From Brachybacterium tyrofermentans (GTDB lineage Bacteria; Actinomycetota; Actinomycetes; Actinomycetales; Dermabacteraceae): a stretch of DNA of 64,000 nt. A program made the position numbers and the translations under genes. This document shows, one piece after another, positions 1 through 8,062 of this stretch. Every line of letters begins with the position of its first letter. Position 1 is the first letter of the stretch. Location of the stretch: the NCBI RefSeq assembly GCF_014897585.1, contig NZ_JABUXW010000007.1, positions 1 to 64,000 on the forward strand, read 5' to 3'. The notes below the pieces were generated by a model. The model saw only the letters and a program-made list of their open reading frames with translations. It searched no databases and was not told the origin of the DNA.

Positions 1-21
1 GCCTACCAGACCGCCGCCTGA
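1..21 (+). CDS. possible 3' end of a truncated upstream gene
   Basis: Frame 1 reads AYQTAA followed by a TGA stop at the left edge of the window. Only six codons are visible, so neither the gene nor its reality can be established. The long palindrome at 71-128 would suit a terminator between this end and the convergent EamA gene. Confidence 0.25.
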   Translation, partial: AYQTAA

Positions 22-70
22 CTCCCACTGGCCTCATTCACCTTGACAAATTCCGGCCCGGTCCTCGCTG

Positions 71-128
71 TCGACCCTGCATGGTGTGTCGGTGAGGCGG
101 CGCTCACCGACACACCATGCAGGGTCGA
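71..128. terminator. perfect 26-bp inverted repeat with 6-nt loop
   Basis: Positions 71-96 are the exact reverse complement of 103-128, separated by a 6-nt GC loop. There is no T-tract on either side. It lies where a bidirectional terminator between convergent genes would be expected, but the arm is much longer than in the other hairpins of this window, so a repeat element is also possible. Confidence 0.6.
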
Positions 129-154
129 GCCGCCAGATCATCGCCGACAAGGCG

Positions 155-198
155 CGTGAGTCACCGCTGACGGGCTCGTGAGTCACCGCCGACGGGCC
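155..198. repeat. 22-bp tandem direct repeat, two copies
   Basis: The unit at 155-176, beginning CGTGAGTCACCG, is repeated at 177-198 with two differences, and its first bases recur at 199. It fills part of the non-coding DNA downstream of the EamA gene. No function is evident. Confidence 0.6.
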
Positions 199-257
199 CG
201 TGAGCCGCGGCTCGCGCAGGCTGGCTCCCCAGCCCTGCTCTTCCCCTGGTCGGCGAC

Positions 258-1157
258 CTATTGCCGACGCAGGGCGGTGAGCACAGCCGGCGCCACCGCG
301 AAGGAGGCCCCGGCGAGGCACAGCACGCCGCCCACTGCCGCGAGTGGAGGGGGCACCTCTCCCAGCAGCAGTCCGGCGAGCACCAGGGTGAGGGCCGGGA
401 CCAGCAGCGAGGAGGAGCTGAGCAGCCCGGCCCCGGTATGGGTCAGGGCGTAGCCCCACAGCAGGAAGGCGAGCACGGTGGGGAACATGCCGAGGTAGAC
501 GACTCCGAGCACCGCACCGGCCGGGGCCGCGCTGACCTCCGTCACGAGCGCCGGGGTGAAGGGCAGGCAGGCCAGGGCGCCGCTCAGCACCCCGATCACC
601 GTCATCGAGGTGGAGTCGACGTGGGCGAGCAGCAGCTTCTGCGCGAGCACGCTGCCCGCATAGAGCAGTGCGGCCGCCAGTCCCAGCACCACCCCGAGGC
701 CGGAGAGGTCCCCGGTGGAGGCGCCTACCGTGATCAGCACGATCCCGCTGAAGGCGACCAGCACCCCGGCGAGCAGCCGCACGGAGAGGCCCTCCCCGAG
801 CAGCAGCCCGGAGGCCACCGCCACGAGAAGCGGAGCCAGGTTGACCAGCATCGCCGCGGTGGCCGAGTCCAGGAACAGCTCCGCGGCATTGAGCACCACG
901 ATGTACGCCGCGAACCAGGCCACGCCCCAGCCGATCACCGCGGCCCACAGCCGCCCGCTGCGGGGCCGATGCACTCGGCCCAGGAACAGCAGGGGCAGCA
1001 GAGCGACCGCCGCGGAGCCCATCCGCAGCAGCGCCATCGCACCGGGGGCGAAGTCGTTCCCCGCCACCCGGATGACCAGGAAGGACGAGGCCCACATCAG
1101 CATCACCCCGAGCGCGGCGAGCCAGGGCAGGGCTGGGTGGGCAGGGGCAGGACGCAT
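258..1157 (-). CDS. EamA-family drug/metabolite transporter
   Basis: A 299-residue, strongly hydrophobic protein of about ten membrane segments, with the two-fold EamA repeat (about residues 10-140 and 150-290) typical of DMT-superfamily exporters. Substrate cannot be predicted. The ATG at 1157 follows CAGGAT by six bases with no good ribosome binding site, so the message may be leaderless. The next gene upstream on this strand is the hydrolase at 1287-2075, with its own terminator-like hairpin in between. A second EamA gene of different sequence lies at 6546-7409. Confidence 0.9.
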   Translation of the reverse strand: MRPAPAHPALPWLAALGVMLMWASSFLVIRVAGNDFAPGAMALLRMGSAAVALLPLLFLGRVHRPRSGRLWAAVIGWGVAWFAAYIVVLNAAELFLDSATAAMLVNLAPLLVAVASGLLLGEGLSVRLLAGVLVAFSGIVLITVGASTGDLSGLGVVLGLAAALLYAGSVLAQKLLLAHVDSTSMTVIGVLSGALACLPFTPALVTEVSAAPAGAVLGVVYLGMFPTVLAFLLWGYALTHTGAGLLSSSSLLVPALTLVLAGLLLGEVPPPLAAVGGVLCLAGASFAVAPAVLTALRRQ

Positions 1158-1211
1158 CGGTCCATCCTGGACCTTGCGAGGCCGCCACGACAGTTCTGAC
1201 CACGTCGGGCA

Positions 1212-1257
1212 GTCAGCTCAACCCTGCTCATGGCGGCGGATCTTCCCGCGCCGCGCG
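1212..1257 (-). repeat. stray copy of the 3' end of the NCS1 permease gene
   Basis: These 46 bases match 2155-2200 (the last codons and stop of the NCS1 permease) with about five differences, including an identical 27-base run (1231-1257 and 2174-2200). On the minus strand the copy reads RRGKIRRHEQG then stop, against RRGKIRRQEQR then stop in the intact gene. Nothing else of the permease is present here, so it looks like a duplicated fragment placed on the far side of the hydrolase gene. Confidence 0.7.
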
Positions 1258-1262
1258 GCAGA

Positions 1263-1279
1263 CGGGCGTTGAGCGCCCG
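1263..1279 (-). terminator. short hairpin after the hydrolase gene
   Basis: CGGGCG and CGCCCG form a perfect 6-bp stem around a 5-nt loop, seven bases beyond the hydrolase stop codon. There is no clear U-tract, as is usual in this genome. Confidence 0.45.
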
Positions 1280-1286
1280 GCCGACA

Positions 1287-2075
1287 TCAGGCGCTGCGGG
1301 GGTCCGTCAGAGCCGCTGGCGCCACGCGTCGTGCACGCTCGGCGAGGAGCGCCGCGAGGTCATCGGGTCGGCTCCATTGCGGCCAGTGCCCCGTCGGCAG
1401 ATCCACGAGCTCGAGATCCCGCACGGCGGTGACCGGGGCCATCATCGGATGGCCCTGGCCCGCCATACCCTGGACATCCTGCGAGGTCAGCGAACAGCAG
1501 ACCATCGTCGCGGGCAGGTCTCGCCAGCCCTCCGTCTCCAGGTGGAGCGGCTCCCGCATGACCGCGGCAGGCTGAGGCACGGCGCGCTCCCGGAAGCAGT
1601 CGAGCTGCCGCGCGGTGAGGCCCTCGAGGCTCGCCGTCTCGGCGAGCTCCTCGTACGGTGGCAGGGCGACCTCGGAGATGTCGGACGGCAGGTCCGGTGC
1701 GCCGATGGTGCCGTCGAGCTGCGGCCCGCTGTCCACCCAGACCACATGGGCCACCAGTTCCGGGCTGCGCCCGAGGAGCCGCATCACCGGGAGGTTCCCG
1801 CCGCTGTGCGCGACCAGGACCACCGGACCGGACTCGGCCACCAGCTCGGTCACGAGCCGCTCGAGGTGATCTGCCTGCTCCTCGAGTCCACGGGATGCGC
1901 GCTCCGGGTCTCCCGGGTCCATGCCGGGCAGGGTCACCGCGGTCGCCGAGACGTTTGCGTCGTGGAGGTGCTGGACGACCTCCTCCCACGCCCAGCCGCC
2001 GAGCCAATAGCCGGGAACCAGGACGACGGGACGAGGTGACGGGGAAGGGGTGCTGTCAGTGCTCTCTGAGGTCAT
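1287..2075 (-). CDS. alpha/beta hydrolase
   Basis: A 262-residue alpha/beta hydrolase-fold protein, probably cytoplasmic, with no signal peptide. An oxyanion-loop stretch PGYWLGGW lies near residues 21-28, the nucleophile elbow AHSGGN places Ser at about 91, and a C-terminal TGHWPQ supplies the candidate catalytic His. The substrate is unknown; similar proteins are annotated as esterases or lactone hydrolases. A TAGCGT hexamer (plus-strand 2082-2087) lies exactly six bases before the ATG and no Shine-Dalgarno is present, so the transcript is probably leaderless. Confidence 0.88.
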   Translation of the reverse strand: MTSESTDSTPSPSPRPVVLVPGYWLGGWAWEEVVQHLHDANVSATAVTLPGMDPGDPERASRGLEEQADHLERLVTELVAESGPVVLVAHSGGNLPVMRLLGRSPELVAHVVWVDSGPQLDGTIGAPDLPSDISEVALPPYEELAETASLEGLTARQLDCFRERAVPQPAAVMREPLHLETEGWRDLPATMVCCSLTSQDVQGMAGQGHPMMAPVTAVRDLELVDLPTGHWPQWSRPDDLAALLAERARRVAPAALTDPRSA

Positions 2076-2160
2076 ACCTGCACGCTAGAGCCCGGAGAGG
2101 ACAGGATCTGTCCGCGAAGCGGGGCAGGCGGACGACACGGTCGGCGGCCGGGCGTTCAGC

Positions 2161-3726
2161 TCAGCGCTGCTCCTGGCGGCGGATCTTCCCGCGCCGCGCG
2201 AACCAGGTCACCACGAAGCCGAGCACCAGGGCCAGCAGCACCCCGATGTTGGAGTACGCCCAGTTGCCGTCCCAGTAGGCGCCGGCCGGGTCATCGACGA
2301 AGGTTCCCAGGCCCAGCGGCTCGAGCAGGTAGCCCTGCCAGTTGTTCCACGGCGCGGCCTCGGCGAAGGAGTTCACGACCAGGCCCCAGCCGAGGATCGA
2401 GGCGACCACCATGGTGATCACCGAGGTCCAGTCCACGGCGCCGTAGCGACCGGCGGGATCGAACAGGGCCTTCTCGTCGTAGTTCGCGCGCCGGCTGAGG
2501 ATGTCGGCGATGAGGATGCCTGCCCAGGCGGCGATGGGCACGCCGAGGGTGATCAGGAAGCTCTGGAAGGGGCCGATGAAGCTGGTCGCGAAGAACGCCA
2601 CCCAGATGGTGCCGGCGGTGAGGATCACGCCGTCCACCGCGGCGGCGGCCGGGCGCGGGATGCGGATCCCCAGGCTGATTAGCGTCAGGCCCGAGGAGTA
2701 GATGCCCAGCACGGCGCCGGAGACCAGGGTCAGCACGGCGACGATCCAGAAGGGGATCAGCGCCCACAGCGGCAGGATCGTCACGAGCGCGCCGATGGGG
2801 TCGCCTTCGATCGCGCCGGCGAGGCCCTCGTCGGACCCTGCGAGCAGCAGGCCGAAGATCACCAGCACCACCGGGGCGGCCGCGCCGCCCACGGTGTTCC
2901 ACAGCACGATCGACCCGTCGGACGCCGTGCGCTTCTGGTAGCGCGACCAGTCCGCGGCGATGTTGATCCAGCCCAGCCCGAAGCCGGTCATCACCATCAC
3001 CAGGGCGCCGATCATCGCCTGCGGGGAGCCCGACGGGGCGGAGAGCACGGCGGCGAGGTCGATGTGGGGGATCGTGAGGATCATGAACAGGATGGTCATG
3101 GCGCCGGTCGCCCAGGTCAGGATCGACTGCAGCTTCATGATCGTGTGATAGCCCAGCACGCTCGCGGTGACGATCAGCGCGGCGATGAGGATCGCGGCGA
3201 TCACGGTGACGGCCTGTCCGGAGGCGAGGCCCAGCACGTCGAACACGGTCGCGGTGGCGAGCACGGCGGAGATCGCGAGCGAGGTCTCCCAGCCGATCGA
3301 GGTCAGCCACGAGACGATGCCCGGCACCTTCTGGCCGTGCACGCCGAAGGCCGCGCGGGAGAGCACCATCGTCGGTGCGCTGCCGCGCTTGCCGGCGATC
3401 GCGACCAGCCCGCACAGCGCGAAGCTGATGACGATGCCGATCACCGCGACGATCGTGGCCTGCACGAAGCTGATCGAGAAGCCCAGCAGGTAGGAGCCGT
3501 AGCTCATGCCGAACACGGAGACGTTCGCGGCGAACCAGGGCCACACGAGGTCCCGGGGCTTCGCCGTCCGTTCAGACTCGGCGATGATCTCGATGCCGGT
3601 GGTCTCGATGACGCCGGCGCCGCCGACGGGGGCGGGGGAGGCGGGCGAGCCTGGGTCGCCTGAGGAGCCCGAGCCGTCTGAGGAGGCCGGGCCGTCCGGG
3701 GAGGCAGTGCTGTCGGGGGATGTCAT
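2161..3726 (-). CDS. NCS1-family nucleobase/cytosine-type permease
   Basis: A 521-residue protein with about twelve membrane segments and features of nucleobase:cation symporter-1 proteins: a charged N-terminal tail, WPWFAANVSVFGMSYGS near the start of helix 1, and the GLGWINIAADWSRYQ stretch in mid-protein. The likely role is uptake of cytosine, another nucleobase or a related compound. The ATG at 3726 is preceded by GGAG at a good distance; the open frame extends upstream to 4107 but overlaps the divergent FUSC gene. The first 35 residues are rich in Ser, Pro, Gly and Asp. The gene is divergent from the FUSC-type gene. Confidence 0.88.
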   Translation of the reverse strand: MTSPDSTASPDGPASSDGSGSSGDPGSPASPAPVGGAGVIETTGIEIIAESERTAKPRDLVWPWFAANVSVFGMSYGSYLLGFSISFVQATIVAVIGIVISFALCGLVAIAGKRGSAPTMVLSRAAFGVHGQKVPGIVSWLTSIGWETSLAISAVLATATVFDVLGLASGQAVTVIAAILIAALIVTASVLGYHTIMKLQSILTWATGAMTILFMILTIPHIDLAAVLSAPSGSPQAMIGALVMVMTGFGLGWINIAADWSRYQKRTASDGSIVLWNTVGGAAAPVVLVIFGLLLAGSDEGLAGAIEGDPIGALVTILPLWALIPFWIVAVLTLVSGAVLGIYSSGLTLISLGIRIPRPAAAAVDGVILTAGTIWVAFFATSFIGPFQSFLITLGVPIAAWAGILIADILSRRANYDEKALFDPAGRYGAVDWTSVITMVVASILGWGLVVNSFAEAAPWNNWQGYLLEPLGLGTFVDDPAGAYWDGNWAYSNIGVLLALVLGFVVTWFARRGKIRRQEQR

Positions 3727-3819
3727 GTCGACTCCGGAGGGGGAGGGCCGACGAGCGCCGGCCGACGGAGGTGGAGCAGGATGACCTGCAGTCTCCCACG
3801 GGTGTGAGCAGACCAGGGG

Positions 3820-3848
3820 GTGACCGGCCGCGCCGACAGGAATAGAGT
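3820..3848 (+). promoter_or_regulatory. candidate promoter of the FUSC-type gene
   Basis: GTGACC (3820-3825) and TAGAGT (3843-3848) are separated by 17 bases within the divergent interval 3727-4015. A transcript from here would have a leader of about 160 nt. Inside the leader a GAGGAGAG sequence precedes a GTG at 3861 that opens a 67-codon frame ending inside the FUSC gene; whether it is translated is unknown. Confidence 0.4.
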
Positions 3849-4015
3849 GGCGAGGAGAGAGTGGGGCCGCGTCTCGTGCGCGTCCCCCTCCGGATGCCCT
3901 GGTGGCCCGCATCGCTGACGTCCTCGCGATCCCTCCGCCCGCCCGTCCCTCTCCCACCGTCACCACAGCAGGGTCGGCCGCGGCCCGGCCGCGCTGTCGT
4001 CCCGGAAGGAGCCAC

Positions 4016-5128
4016 GTGCCGTTGGCACCCTCGCAGATCAAATCCACGGTCGGCCGCCTGGTGAGTCTCGGCCCCAGCCGCGTGGACCACATCCCGGCGT
4101 TCCGCATCTCCCTCGGTCTGGCGATCCCGATGGTCGTGCTGCTGCTGACGGATCACGTGGCGTGGGCGATGTTCGTGGGCTTCGGCGCGTTCACCGGCAT
4201 CTACTCGAGGTACGAGCCCACGCGGATGCGCTTCCACCGCCAGGCGCTCGCCGGCGCGATGCTCACCCTCTGCGTGACCCTCGGTGCCGCGCTCGCGCGG
4301 TTCGGCGAGTCCCTGAGCCCGACGGCGGAGTCCTGGACGACGATCCTGGTGGGCGCCGTCGTCGCCGGCGTCGCCGCGACCGTGGTCCTCGCCCGCGGGC
4401 TGAAGCCGGGAGGGGCGATCTTCCCGCTGTTCGCGGTGGCCGCGGTGGGGGCCGCTCCGCCGGCCGCACCGATCTGGGTCGCCTTCCTGGTGGCCGGGGC
4501 GAGCGCGAGCCTGTGCGTGGTGCTGGGCCTGCTCGGCCACTGGGCGGGGGAGCGCCATCCGGGGGCCGACGTACGACCCAGCACGGAGACGTGGTCCCGT
4601 GGTCAGCTGGGCGCCGAGTTCAGCCGCTTCGCGATCGCCGCCGCGATCGCGGGCACCCTGGGCCTCGCCTCCGGGCTGCCCTTCCCCTATTGGGCGCAGA
4701 TCGCCGCGATCGCACCCCTGACGGCTCCGGGCCGCACCCTGCAGCTCGAGCGCGGGCTGCACCGCATCCTCGGCACCACCCTGGGCGTCGTCACCACGGC
4801 GTTCCTGCTCTCCTTCCCCGCCGAGCCCTGGCAGCTGGTGGTGTGGATCGTGGTGCTGCAGTTCCTCGCTGAGATGTACGTGATGCGCAACTACGCCTTC
4901 GCGCTGCTGTTCATCACCCCGCTCGCCCTGCTCATGGTGCAGCTCGGACATCCCCAGCCGGTCGGGCCGACGCTCCAGGCCCGCGTGCTGGAGACCGCCA
5001 TCGGCGCAGTGGTGGGCATCGCGGTCGTGGTGGTCGCCGCCCTCTGGGACCGCCGCGCGGCGAAGCACGCGACGGCAGAGTCCACAGCCGCATACCCGGA
5101 GGTACCCACGGAGCCGTCCGGCAGCTGA
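4016..5128 (+). CDS. FUSC-type integral membrane protein
   Basis: A 370-residue membrane protein with two bundles of hydrophobic segments (about residues 25-150 and 205-345) and the FUSC-family feature of a mid-protein stretch LQLERGLHRILGTTLG linking them. FUSC proteins include aromatic-acid and fusaric-acid efflux components, but the substrate here is unknown. I chose the GTG at 4016 because AAGGAG sits five bases before it; the frame stays open back to 3902. Divergent from the NCS1 permease, which could hint at a related substrate, but that is speculative. Confidence 0.8.
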   Translation: MPLAPSQIKSTVGRLVSLGPSRVDHIPAFRISLGLAIPMVVLLLTDHVAWAMFVGFGAFTGIYSRYEPTRMRFHRQALAGAMLTLCVTLGAALARFGESLSPTAESWTTILVGAVVAGVAATVVLARGLKPGGAIFPLFAVAAVGAAPPAAPIWVAFLVAGASASLCVVLGLLGHWAGERHPGADVRPSTETWSRGQLGAEFSRFAIAAAIAGTLGLASGLPFPYWAQIAAIAPLTAPGRTLQLERGLHRILGTTLGVVTTAFLLSFPAEPWQLVVWIVVLQFLAEMYVMRNYAFALLFITPLALLMVQLGHPQPVGPTLQARVLETAIGAVVGIAVVVVAALWDRRAAKHATAESTAAYPEVPTEPSGS

Positions 5129-5170
5129 GCCTCGATGGCCGGGCACGGAGGCGTCGCCTAGCGTGCGGTC

Positions 5171-6004
5171 ATGGCAGACCTCTCCGCATCCCCAGCAACC
5201 CCCGCATCGCCCGCCTACACCCATGGTTACGGCGCTGCGGTGCTGGGCAGCCACCGCACCCGCACCGCCGAGAACTCTGCCGCGCACCTCCTCCCGCACC
5301 TGGAGCCCGGGCAGCGGCTGCTCGACGTCGGCAGCGGTGCCGGCACGATCACCGCGGACCTCGCGCGGATCGTCGGCCCGCAGAACCTGGTCGCCCTCGA
5401 GGTGAACGAGGACGCCGCCGAGCTCACCCGCGCCGAGCTGGCGCGACAGGGGATCGAGGGCACGCAGGTGCTGGTCGGCGACGCCCAGGCGCTGGAGCTG
5501 GCCGACGGGTCCGTCGACGTTCTCCACGCCCACCAGGTGCTCCAGCACCTGCCCGAGCCCGTGGCCGCGCTCGCCGAGTTCCGCCGGGTCGTCCGCCCGG
5601 GCGGGATCGTCGCCGTGCGCGACAGCGACTACGAGGGCTTCCGCTGGTTCCCCGAGGTGCCGGGCATCGAGCGCTGGCTCGAGCTGTACCTGCAGGCCGC
5701 CCGCGCGAACGGCGGCACGCCCGACGCCGGCCGACGCCTGCTGGCCTGGGCCCACGAAGCAGGGTTCGAGGACGTCACCGCGGGAGCATCCACCTGGCTG
5801 TACGCGACCCCGGAGGCTCGCCGCGGCTGGGCCGCGACCTGCGCCGGCCGCCTCACCGTGGGCCCGCTCGCACAGCAGCTGGAGCGCGAGGGCTGGGCGA
5901 GCGCCGAGGACAGGGAGGCGTACGCACAGGACTTCACGCGCTGGGCCGAGGACGCCGACGGCTGGTTCTCCCTGCTGCACGGCGAGATCATCGCCCGCGC
6001 CTGA
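5171..6004 (+). CDS. class I SAM-dependent methyltransferase
   Basis: A 277-residue soluble protein with a Rossmann methyltransferase fold. Motif I, LDVGSGAGT, lies at residues 51-59, the acidic residue for SAM ribose is in LVALEVNEDA, and LHAHQVLQHLPEP resembles the UbiE/type-11 post-motif. The acceptor substrate is unknown. A TAGCGT hexamer at 5159-5164 is six bases from the ATG at 5171 and there is no ribosome binding site, so translation is probably leaderless. It follows the FUSC gene by 42 bp but appears to have its own promoter. Confidence 0.88.
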   Translation: MADLSASPATPASPAYTHGYGAAVLGSHRTRTAENSAAHLLPHLEPGQRLLDVGSGAGTITADLARIVGPQNLVALEVNEDAAELTRAELARQGIEGTQVLVGDAQALELADGSVDVLHAHQVLQHLPEPVAALAEFRRVVRPGGIVAVRDSDYEGFRWFPEVPGIERWLELYLQAARANGGTPDAGRRLLAWAHEAGFEDVTAGASTWLYATPEARRGWAATCAGRLTVGPLAQQLEREGWASAEDREAYAQDFTRWAEDADGWFSLLHGEIIARA

Positions 6005-6152
6005 GGCGTAGGCGCCGGCCCCGGTCCGCGGCGGTGACGCGCGTCCGTCGGATCGATGACAGGCGTCACGGGTGCGCTGATCACGCCGCACCTACTGTCG
6101 AAGTCGACCAGGAACCGCCGCCGGCGGGACCGCACTGACCGGAGGATCCGCG

Positions 6153-6482
6153 ATGCAGCCGTCATTCGAGAACACAGAGGTTCCGCAGGAGAACGCAGCC
6201 CCGATGGCGAGCTCCTTCGAGGACGAGACCGACCTGCGCCGCCGGGCGGTCGGGAATCTCCATGCCCGCCGCAACTTCGCGGTCCAGGTGGTCGTGTACG
6301 TGCTGATCAATGCCTTCCTGCTCTGGTCCTGGGCGAGCGGCGGGTTCGGCTTCCCGTGGCCGCTGTTCGTTCTCGTGTTCTGGGGGCTCGGCCTGTTCTG
6401 GCAGGGCTGGTCGCTGTTCGGCCCGGGCGAGAGCGAGGACAAGGTGGCCAAGGAGATGGACCGCCTGCGCGGCCGTCGCTGA
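6153..6482 (+). CDS. 2TM-domain membrane protein
   Basis: A 109-residue protein with an acidic N-terminal tail of about 40 residues, then two membrane segments (about 48-66 and 72-92) joined by a short WASGGFGFPWP turn, and a basic end. This matches the 2TM domain, whose members are sometimes fused to sensor kinases but are often free-standing and of unknown role. The start is supported by GGAGG ten bases upstream; TACTGT at 6093-6098 is a candidate -10 element. Convergent with the EamA gene that follows. Confidence 0.78.
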   Translation: MQPSFENTEVPQENAAPMASSFEDETDLRRRAVGNLHARRNFAVQVVVYVLINAFLLWSWASGGFGFPWPLFVLVFWGLGLFWQGWSLFGPGESEDKVAKEMDRLRGRR

Positions 6483-6545
6483 GGGCGCCGCGCGGGAGCA
6501 GGGGCCGAGGCAAGCGTCCGAGAACAGTGCTCAGGGGCGCCGCGC

Positions 6546-7409
6546 TCACACCGCGATGAGCACGATCCCGGTCAGCACGATCCCCGCGCCGAGCATCCGC
6601 CGCAGCAGGTCAGGCTCCTTGAACAGCCACCAGGCGAGCAGCGACCCCACCACGATGCTCGACTCCCTCGCGGGAGCCACGAGAGAGACCGGAGCGGTCT
6701 GCATCGCGCTCAGCACGAGCACATAGGCCAGAGGCGAGAGCACTGCGACCAGGACGATGTCCCGCCAGTGCTGTGCCAGGACGGGCCTCACGCTCGGTCG
6801 GTGCCTGCGCAGCAGCTGCGGCGTCATGAGCACCACCTGCCACAGGCAGCTGATGACGAAATAGGCGACCGGGGGCAGGCCCAGCGTCGTCACCGAGTAG
6901 CTGTCCCACAGCGTGTACGCCGCGATGGCGAGGCCGGTGGCAGCGCCCCAGGCAACCCCTGCGCGCATCCCGTGCCCGCCGGCCGCCGAGCGTCCGGTGG
7001 CGACCACGACGATGCCGCCCACCACCACGAGCGCCCCTACGGCGGCGATCCAGCCGGGACGTTCGCCGAGCACGAGGATCGCGACGCCCATGCTCAGCAC
7101 CGGTCCCACCCCACGGGCCACCGGGTAGACCACGCCCAGGTCGGCGCGGGCGTAGCCCGTCTGGAGCGTGAGCTGATAGGCGATGTGGAGCACCCCGGAG
7201 ACGAGGGTCGCGAGCAGCAGGGCGGGGGAGAGCCCCACCCCGGAGAGCACCAGGGTGATGATCGCGAGCGGAGCCCACAGCACGACGGATCCCAGGTCGT
7301 AGAGCCAGACGAAGGCGTAGCCGTCGGCCTGGACCCGCTTCGCCGCGAGGTTCCACACCGCGTGGCAGAGGGCCGCCACGAGCACCATGGTCAGGGCGAG
7401 TGAGCTCAT
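6546..7409 (-). CDS. EamA-family drug/metabolite transporter (second)
   Basis: A 287-residue protein with about ten membrane segments and two EamA repeats. The first helix carries the family's AALCHAVWNLAAKR sequence and the second repeat ends with KEPDLLRRMLGAGIV. The substrate is unknown. I placed the start at 7409, where GGGG lies six bases upstream; the open frame runs on to 7712 but that part is hydrophilic and overlaps the DoxX-like gene. It shares only family-level similarity with the EamA gene at 258-1157. Confidence 0.87.
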   Translation of the reverse strand: MSSLALTMVLVAALCHAVWNLAAKRVQADGYAFVWLYDLGSVVLWAPLAIITLVLSGVGLSPALLLATLVSGVLHIAYQLTLQTGYARADLGVVYPVARGVGPVLSMGVAILVLGERPGWIAAVGALVVVGGIVVVATGRSAAGGHGMRAGVAWGAATGLAIAAYTLWDSYSVTTLGLPPVAYFVISCLWQVVLMTPQLLRRHRPSVRPVLAQHWRDIVLVAVLSPLAYVLVLSAMQTAPVSLVAPARESSIVVGSLLAWWLFKEPDLLRRMLGAGIVLTGIVLIAV

Positions 7410-7508
7410 CGGTCCCCGGCGCGGACGCGGTGGGGTGCGATGCTGGAGGCCATCACCCCAGTATCCCGTGGAGATCGGTTCCTGCGGGAGCGGATCTGCC
7501 CGGGGAGG

Positions 7509-7537
7509 TCGACAGCGGGACTGCAGTGACTTATAGT
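7509..7537 (+). promoter_or_regulatory. promoter of the DoxX-like gene
   Basis: TCGACA (7509-7514) and TATAGT (7532-7537) are separated by exactly 17 bases, a close match to the housekeeping consensus. The predicted transcript starts near 7544 and carries the GGAGGAG ribosome binding site at 7558-7564. Confidence 0.65.
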
Positions 7538-7572
7538 TGAAAACGTAACCACATCTCTGGAGGAGTTCACCC

Positions 7573-7989
7573 ATGGCACTCAGCACCGCGATCCTTCGCG
7601 CCGTCCCCGGCGCTTTCATCCTCAACTCCGGCATCGGCAAGCTCGGCATGCCCGCCGAGATGGCCGCCAGCCTGCAGGGTATGGCCGCCCAGGGCGTGCC
7701 GCCGCTGGCCAAGCTCAGCCCCGAGCAGTTCGCGAAGTTCCTCAGCTACGGCGAGATCGCCGTGGGCGCCACCCTGCTGCTGCCCTTCGTGCCCACCAAG
7801 GTCGCGGGCCTCGCCCTCGCCGGCTTCTCCGGCTCCATGGTGTCGATGTACCTGCGCACCCCCGGGATGACGGAGGCCGACGGTGTGCGCCCCAGCCAGG
7901 ACGGCACCGCCGTGGCCAAGGACAGCTGGCTGCTCGCGATCGCCGCCGCCCTCGTGCTCTCCCAGGGCAAGAAGGCCGTCAAGGGCTGA
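7573..7989 (+). CDS. DoxX-like small membrane protein
   Basis: A 138-residue protein with about four hydrophobic segments. The opening IPR-type pattern (VPGAFILNSGIGKLGMP) and the later SYGEIAVGATLLLPF resemble DoxX/DoxX-like proteins, whose biochemical role is mostly unsettled. A strong GGAGGAG ribosome binding site and a consensus-like promoter suggest high expression. DoxX-like genes often occur close to ECF42-type sigma operons such as the next one, but here the two are convergent. Confidence 0.75.
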   Translation: MALSTAILRAVPGAFILNSGIGKLGMPAEMAASLQGMAAQGVPPLAKLSPEQFAKFLSYGEIAVGATLLLPFVPTKVAGLALAGFSGSMVSMYLRTPGMTEADGVRPSQDGTAVAKDSWLLAIAAALVLSQGKKAVKG

Positions 7990-8015
7990 GCGCCCGGTCG
8001 GCCCGGGCGGGCGCT
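7989..8015. terminator. hairpin between convergent DoxX-like and sigma genes
   Basis: AGCGCCCG (7989-7996) pairs perfectly with CGGGCGCT (8008-8015) around an 11-nt loop, immediately at the end of the DoxX-like gene. No U-tract follows. Confidence 0.5.
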
Positions 8016-8062
8016 CCCTGGCGGACACGCCCGGTGGACGCTCCCCGGCGGGGTTCCCGAGC

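Noticed and set aside
3572-6091. 839-residue antisense open frame opposite the FUSC and methyltransferase genes
   Set aside because: High-GC shadow frame: Arg/Gly/Pro/Ala-rich, no domain, and overlaps well-supported genes on the other strand.
7498-7514. A second ECF42 promoter (TGTCGA on the minus strand at 7514-7509)
   Set aside because: No CG(A/T)C follows at 16-17 bases; on the plus strand the same bases fit a normal -35 with an excellent -10.
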